The translations under genes were made by a program, and so were the position numbers. A stretch of 6,144 nucleotides of DNA from an uncultured Bacilli bacterium. GTDB taxonomy: Bacteria > Bacillota_I > Bacilli_A > RF39 > UBA660. The notes below the pieces were generated by a model. The model searched no databases and was not told where the DNA came from. It saw only the letters and a program-made list of their open reading frames with translations. Location: contig CALVQP010000059.1 of assembly GCA_944358225.1 (NCBI GenBank), positions 1-6,144 of the forward strand, written 5' to 3'. Of the stretch, positions 5,224 through 6,144 are shown piece by piece. Within the stretch, counting starts at the first letter, position 1; each line of letters begins with the position of its first letter.

Positions 5224-5253
5224 TTGACAAAGCATTATTAAAATTTGTATTAT
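5224..5253 (+). promoter_or_regulatory. Sigma-A type promoter for the surface-protein gene
   Basis: A perfect TTGACA (5224-5229) and TATTAT (5248-5253) are 18 nt apart. A start near 5260 would leave a leader of about 28 nt. TATAAT at 5254-5259 is closer to consensus but would need a 24-nt spacer, so it is less likely. The promoter begins right after the terminator T run. Confidence 0.65.
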
Positions 5254-5287
5254 TATAATAGATAAAAATAGAAAGAGCTGGTTGCAA

Positions 5288-6144
5288 GTGACTAAGAAAC
5301 GTAAAGTATTACTAAGTATTACCGGATTATTAATAATAATATGTTTAGCAATGGCAACACTTGCTCTTTGGACTAAAAATTTTGCCCAAACTTCTACTAA
5401 TAAAATGGCTATTAATTGTGTGGATATAGTATTTTCGCCTGATTATATACACCATGGTGATATAACTGCTCCTTATAGTTATCCTATAAGTGATGAGGAG
5501 GGACTGAATACAGATCCTTTTGTTGTGGAAGTTGTGAATAAGTGCCCTTATGCGGTATCATATGATGTAATACTTAATGAATTAAAAGAAAATACTTTAT
5601 CACCAAGTTATGCTAAAATTGCCGTTAATGATTCTTATGGATTATTAGTGAATTTTCCGGAAACTGATACAGTGTCTTCTTTAGAAGATGAAATGGATCG
5701 CTCTTGGATTGTATCTGGAGGCATAATCGGGGCTAATTCTACTAGAACTTTAGAAACTAGAGCTTGGATTACAGAAAGTGCGACAACCAGTCAAGCTTTA
5801 AATAAGCATTTAGCATTTGAAATGGCAATTGATGTAACTATTGGGGTCAATGGAAATTATTTGGCTTCCAAAATATTAGCAAGCAACACTTTATTTGAAA
5901 ATGATTTTGATGTTGAGCAAGCACCCGATGACAAAACATCTGGTTTATATCAAATGAAAGATGATGATGGAATGAGCTATTATTTTAGAGGTTCTATCGA
6001 CAACAACTATGTGTCGTTTGCTAATCGTTTATGGCGAATAGTACGCGTTAATGGAGATGGAAGTATAAGAATAATAACCGAAGATAGTGTTGGAAATAGT
6101 GCGTTTAATACAACATCTAATAATCACAAATATGTAGGCTATAC
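5288..6144 (+). CDS. Exported/surface protein with TasA-like N-terminal half (3' end missing)
   Basis: 285 complete codons are visible and the frame is open to the window end. A KKRK start and a hydrophobic stretch at about 8-27 form a signal peptide or anchor. Residues about 30-200 resemble the beta-sandwich of the TasA/camelysin group of exported fibre proteins of Bacilli. Signs are the conserved PISDEEG (66-72), FVVEVVNKC (78-86) and alternating Thr/Val/Ile strands. Cys44 and Cys86 could form a disulfide. From about 220 a second domain begins: SYYFRGSIDNNYVSFANRLW (230-249) and RIVRVNGDGSIRIIT (250-264). I recall this 'NNYV-x-F-x-x-x-W-R-I-x-R-I-N-G-D-G' unit from large surface proteins of low-GC gut bacteria, without a known function. 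GTG 5288 is 10 nt after AAAGAG (5272-5277); TTG 5282, two codons earlier, is an equally possible start. The gene has its own promoter. It is probably envelope-attached; adhesion or matrix roles are inference. Confidence 0.82.
   Translation, partial: MTKKRKVLLSITGLLIIICLAMATLALWTKNFAQTSTNKMAINCVDIVFSPDYIHHGDITAPYSYPISDEEGLNTDPFVVEVVNKCPYAVSYDVILNELKENTLSPSYAKIAVNDSYGLLVNFPETDTVSSLEDEMDRSWIVSGGIIGANSTRTLETRAWITESATTSQALNKHLAFEMAIDVTIGVNGNYLASKILASNTLFENDFDVEQAPDDKTSGLYQMKDDDGMSYYFRGSIDNNYVSFANRLWRIVRVNGDGSIRIITEDSVGNSAFNTTSNNHKYVGY

Overview
The window is strongly AT-rich and reads like the chromosome of a low-GC member of the Bacillota (Bacilli). It most resembles the gut lineages near Erysipelotrichales/RF39 and the Mollicutes. 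Supporting signs are the AT-biased codon use, strong AGGAGG/GAGGTG ribosome binding sites, and the B. subtilis-like linkage of two U32-family tRNA-modification genes to greA. Another is a surface protein of a type I recall from such organisms. Trp is read from TGG and TGA closes the first gene, so I see no sign of the Mycoplasma code. The taxonomic placement is inference.

Layout, all on the + strand. Positions 1-382 hold the 3' end of a U32-family gene (trhP1/yrrN type). It overlaps trhP2/yrrO (372-1568), then come greA (1608-2078) and an unrecognised coiled-coil gene (2103-2870) after short gaps; these four look like one transcription unit. A promoter at 2874-2902 starts the trigger factor gene tig (2926-4167), whose stop codon lies inside its own terminator stem (4150-4182). 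A separate promoter (4191-4219) drives lemA (4240-4803).

From 4804 to 5287 no gene is visible, but the stretch is full of structure. The last codons and stop of lemA are repeated almost exactly 397 bp downstream (4788-4806 and 5185-5203). The downstream copy runs straight into a good intrinsic terminator (5199-5221). The simplest reading is that a non-coding element of about 384 bp inserted at the lemA stop codon, duplicated its target, and pushed the native lemA terminator away. Inside it are near-terminal 9-bp inverted repeats, two long perfect hairpins (15 bp and 13 bp), a smaller hairpin followed by a T run, and short direct repeats.

A consensus promoter at 5224-5253 then starts a large exported protein that runs off the window (5288-6144+). 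It has a signal/anchor segment, a TasA/camelysin-like first half and the start of a Trp/Arg-rich domain.

Functionally, the first block serves translation and transcription: wobble-uridine hydroxylation by TrhP1/TrhP2 and rescue of stalled RNA polymerase by GreA. Tig folds nascent chains. LemA and the last protein belong to the cell envelope. The inferred insertion in the lemA 3' region is the part most worth a second look.
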